Origin: Bacillus cereus
Lineage (GTDB): Bacteria; Bacillota; Bacilli; Bacillales; Bacillaceae_G
Assembly: GCF_002584535.1 (NCBI RefSeq)
Contig: NZ_NUOT01000045.1
Span: 72,716 to 135,196 of the forward strand
Direction of reading: 5' to 3'
Length of the DNA stretch: 62,481 nt
Shown here: piece by piece, positions 62,376-62,481 of the stretch
How the letters are laid out: each line of letters starts with the position of its first letter
Position numbering within the stretch: the first letter of the stretch is position 1
Position numbers and translations under genes: made by a program
Notes under the pieces: model-generated
Seen by the model: only the letters and a program-made list of their open reading frames with translations
What the model was told of the DNA's origin: nothing
Databases searched by the model: none

Positions 62376-62481
62376 GTGAATATAAAGTAATATCAACGGA
62401 AGAAATATTTTTTTCAAAAAAGAAAACAAAGTCTTTCTGATAACTCAACATTCTTTTAAGCAACATAATGAAACCCTCTCG

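Noticed and set aside
1-62481. CRISPR arrays, tRNA or rRNA genes, riboswitches
   Set aside because: No regularly spaced repeats, cloverleaf-like clusters, rRNA-like conserved stretches or recognisable riboswitch cores were found on reading; covariance-model searches were not possible.

Overview
The window reads as a Bacillus cereus-group chromosome. It is AT-rich and has strong AAGGAGG-type ribosome binding sites, frequent TTG/GTG starts and many compact U-tract terminators. Gene content (a yngJ-type leucine-degradation operon, Lsa-type ABC-F, many TetR/GntR-MocR regulators, GNAT enzymes and DMT/MFS exporters) fits that group. No rRNA, tRNA, CRISPR array or replication origin was seen. This taxonomic call is an inference from content and style, not from a marker gene.

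Layout. 1-2600: an ABC exporter (ATPase, permease) with its TetR regulator, behind a canonical promoter carrying a perfect palindrome. 2600-4280: decayed debris, including a truncated type VII-secreted toxin and a frameshifted immunity gene. 4415-5383: a DUF523/DUF1723-class protein of the YbgA/thiouracil-desulfurase type. 5600-13601: a seven-gene catabolic operon converting isovaleryl-CoA (from leucine) to acetyl-CoA and acetoacetate: acyl-CoA dehydrogenase, biotin carboxylase, biotin carrier, HMG-CoA lyase, enoyl-CoA hydratase, carboxyltransferase, then an acyl-CoA synthetase behind a weak internal terminator. 13770-16880: small genes, an ArsR-like regulator divergent from a flavin-reductase-like protein, and an S51 peptidase-like protein.

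16891-17434: stacked relics of IS6-family and IS66-family transposases. They mark the left edge of an alpha-galactoside (raffinose/melibiose) island at 18085-26236: LacI-type MsmR, the MsmE/AmyD/AmyC ABC importer, a DUF624 membrane protein, a GH36-type alpha-galactosidase and the GH4 alpha-galactosidase MelA. The two alpha-galactosidases use unrelated chemistry. 26873-31344: a glycosyltransferase, a DacF-like carboxypeptidase with a broken KTG motif, a short-chain fatty acid transporter and a DinB-fold protein.

31345-38700 is the most disturbed part: long non-coding stretches, a prophage endolysin stump, a toxin tail with its probable immunity gene, and DUF1433-like and DUF3967-like pseudogenes. 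Within it sits an Lsa-type ribosome-protection ABC-F gene with a leader carrying two upstream reading frames and a hairpin. At its right end (38727-41561) is a solitary 944-residue SF1 helicase with a large unassigned N-terminal region, a reasonable candidate for a stand-alone phage-defence gene. 42005-43912: a TetR/MFS efflux pair with an 18-bp perfect palindrome at the promoter. 44672-46514: a two-component system. 46947-49763: nucleosidase-like, SDR, tandem-GNAT and SRPBCC genes. 49885-54217: an M3 oligoendopeptidase and a MocR regulator lying between two copies of a small transthyretin-like gene, one intact and one decayed. 54228-62375: SDR, CHRD, PAP2, DUF421, a MocR/EamA divergent pair with 20-bp-phased direct repeats, isochorismatase, GNAT and methyltransferase genes.

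Most of the window is ordinary metabolic and transport content. The items most worth checking are the helicase, the Lsa leader, the QTS-motif carboxypeptidase and the MocR direct repeats. All functions are inferred from sequence motifs and remembered family features; nothing was searched.
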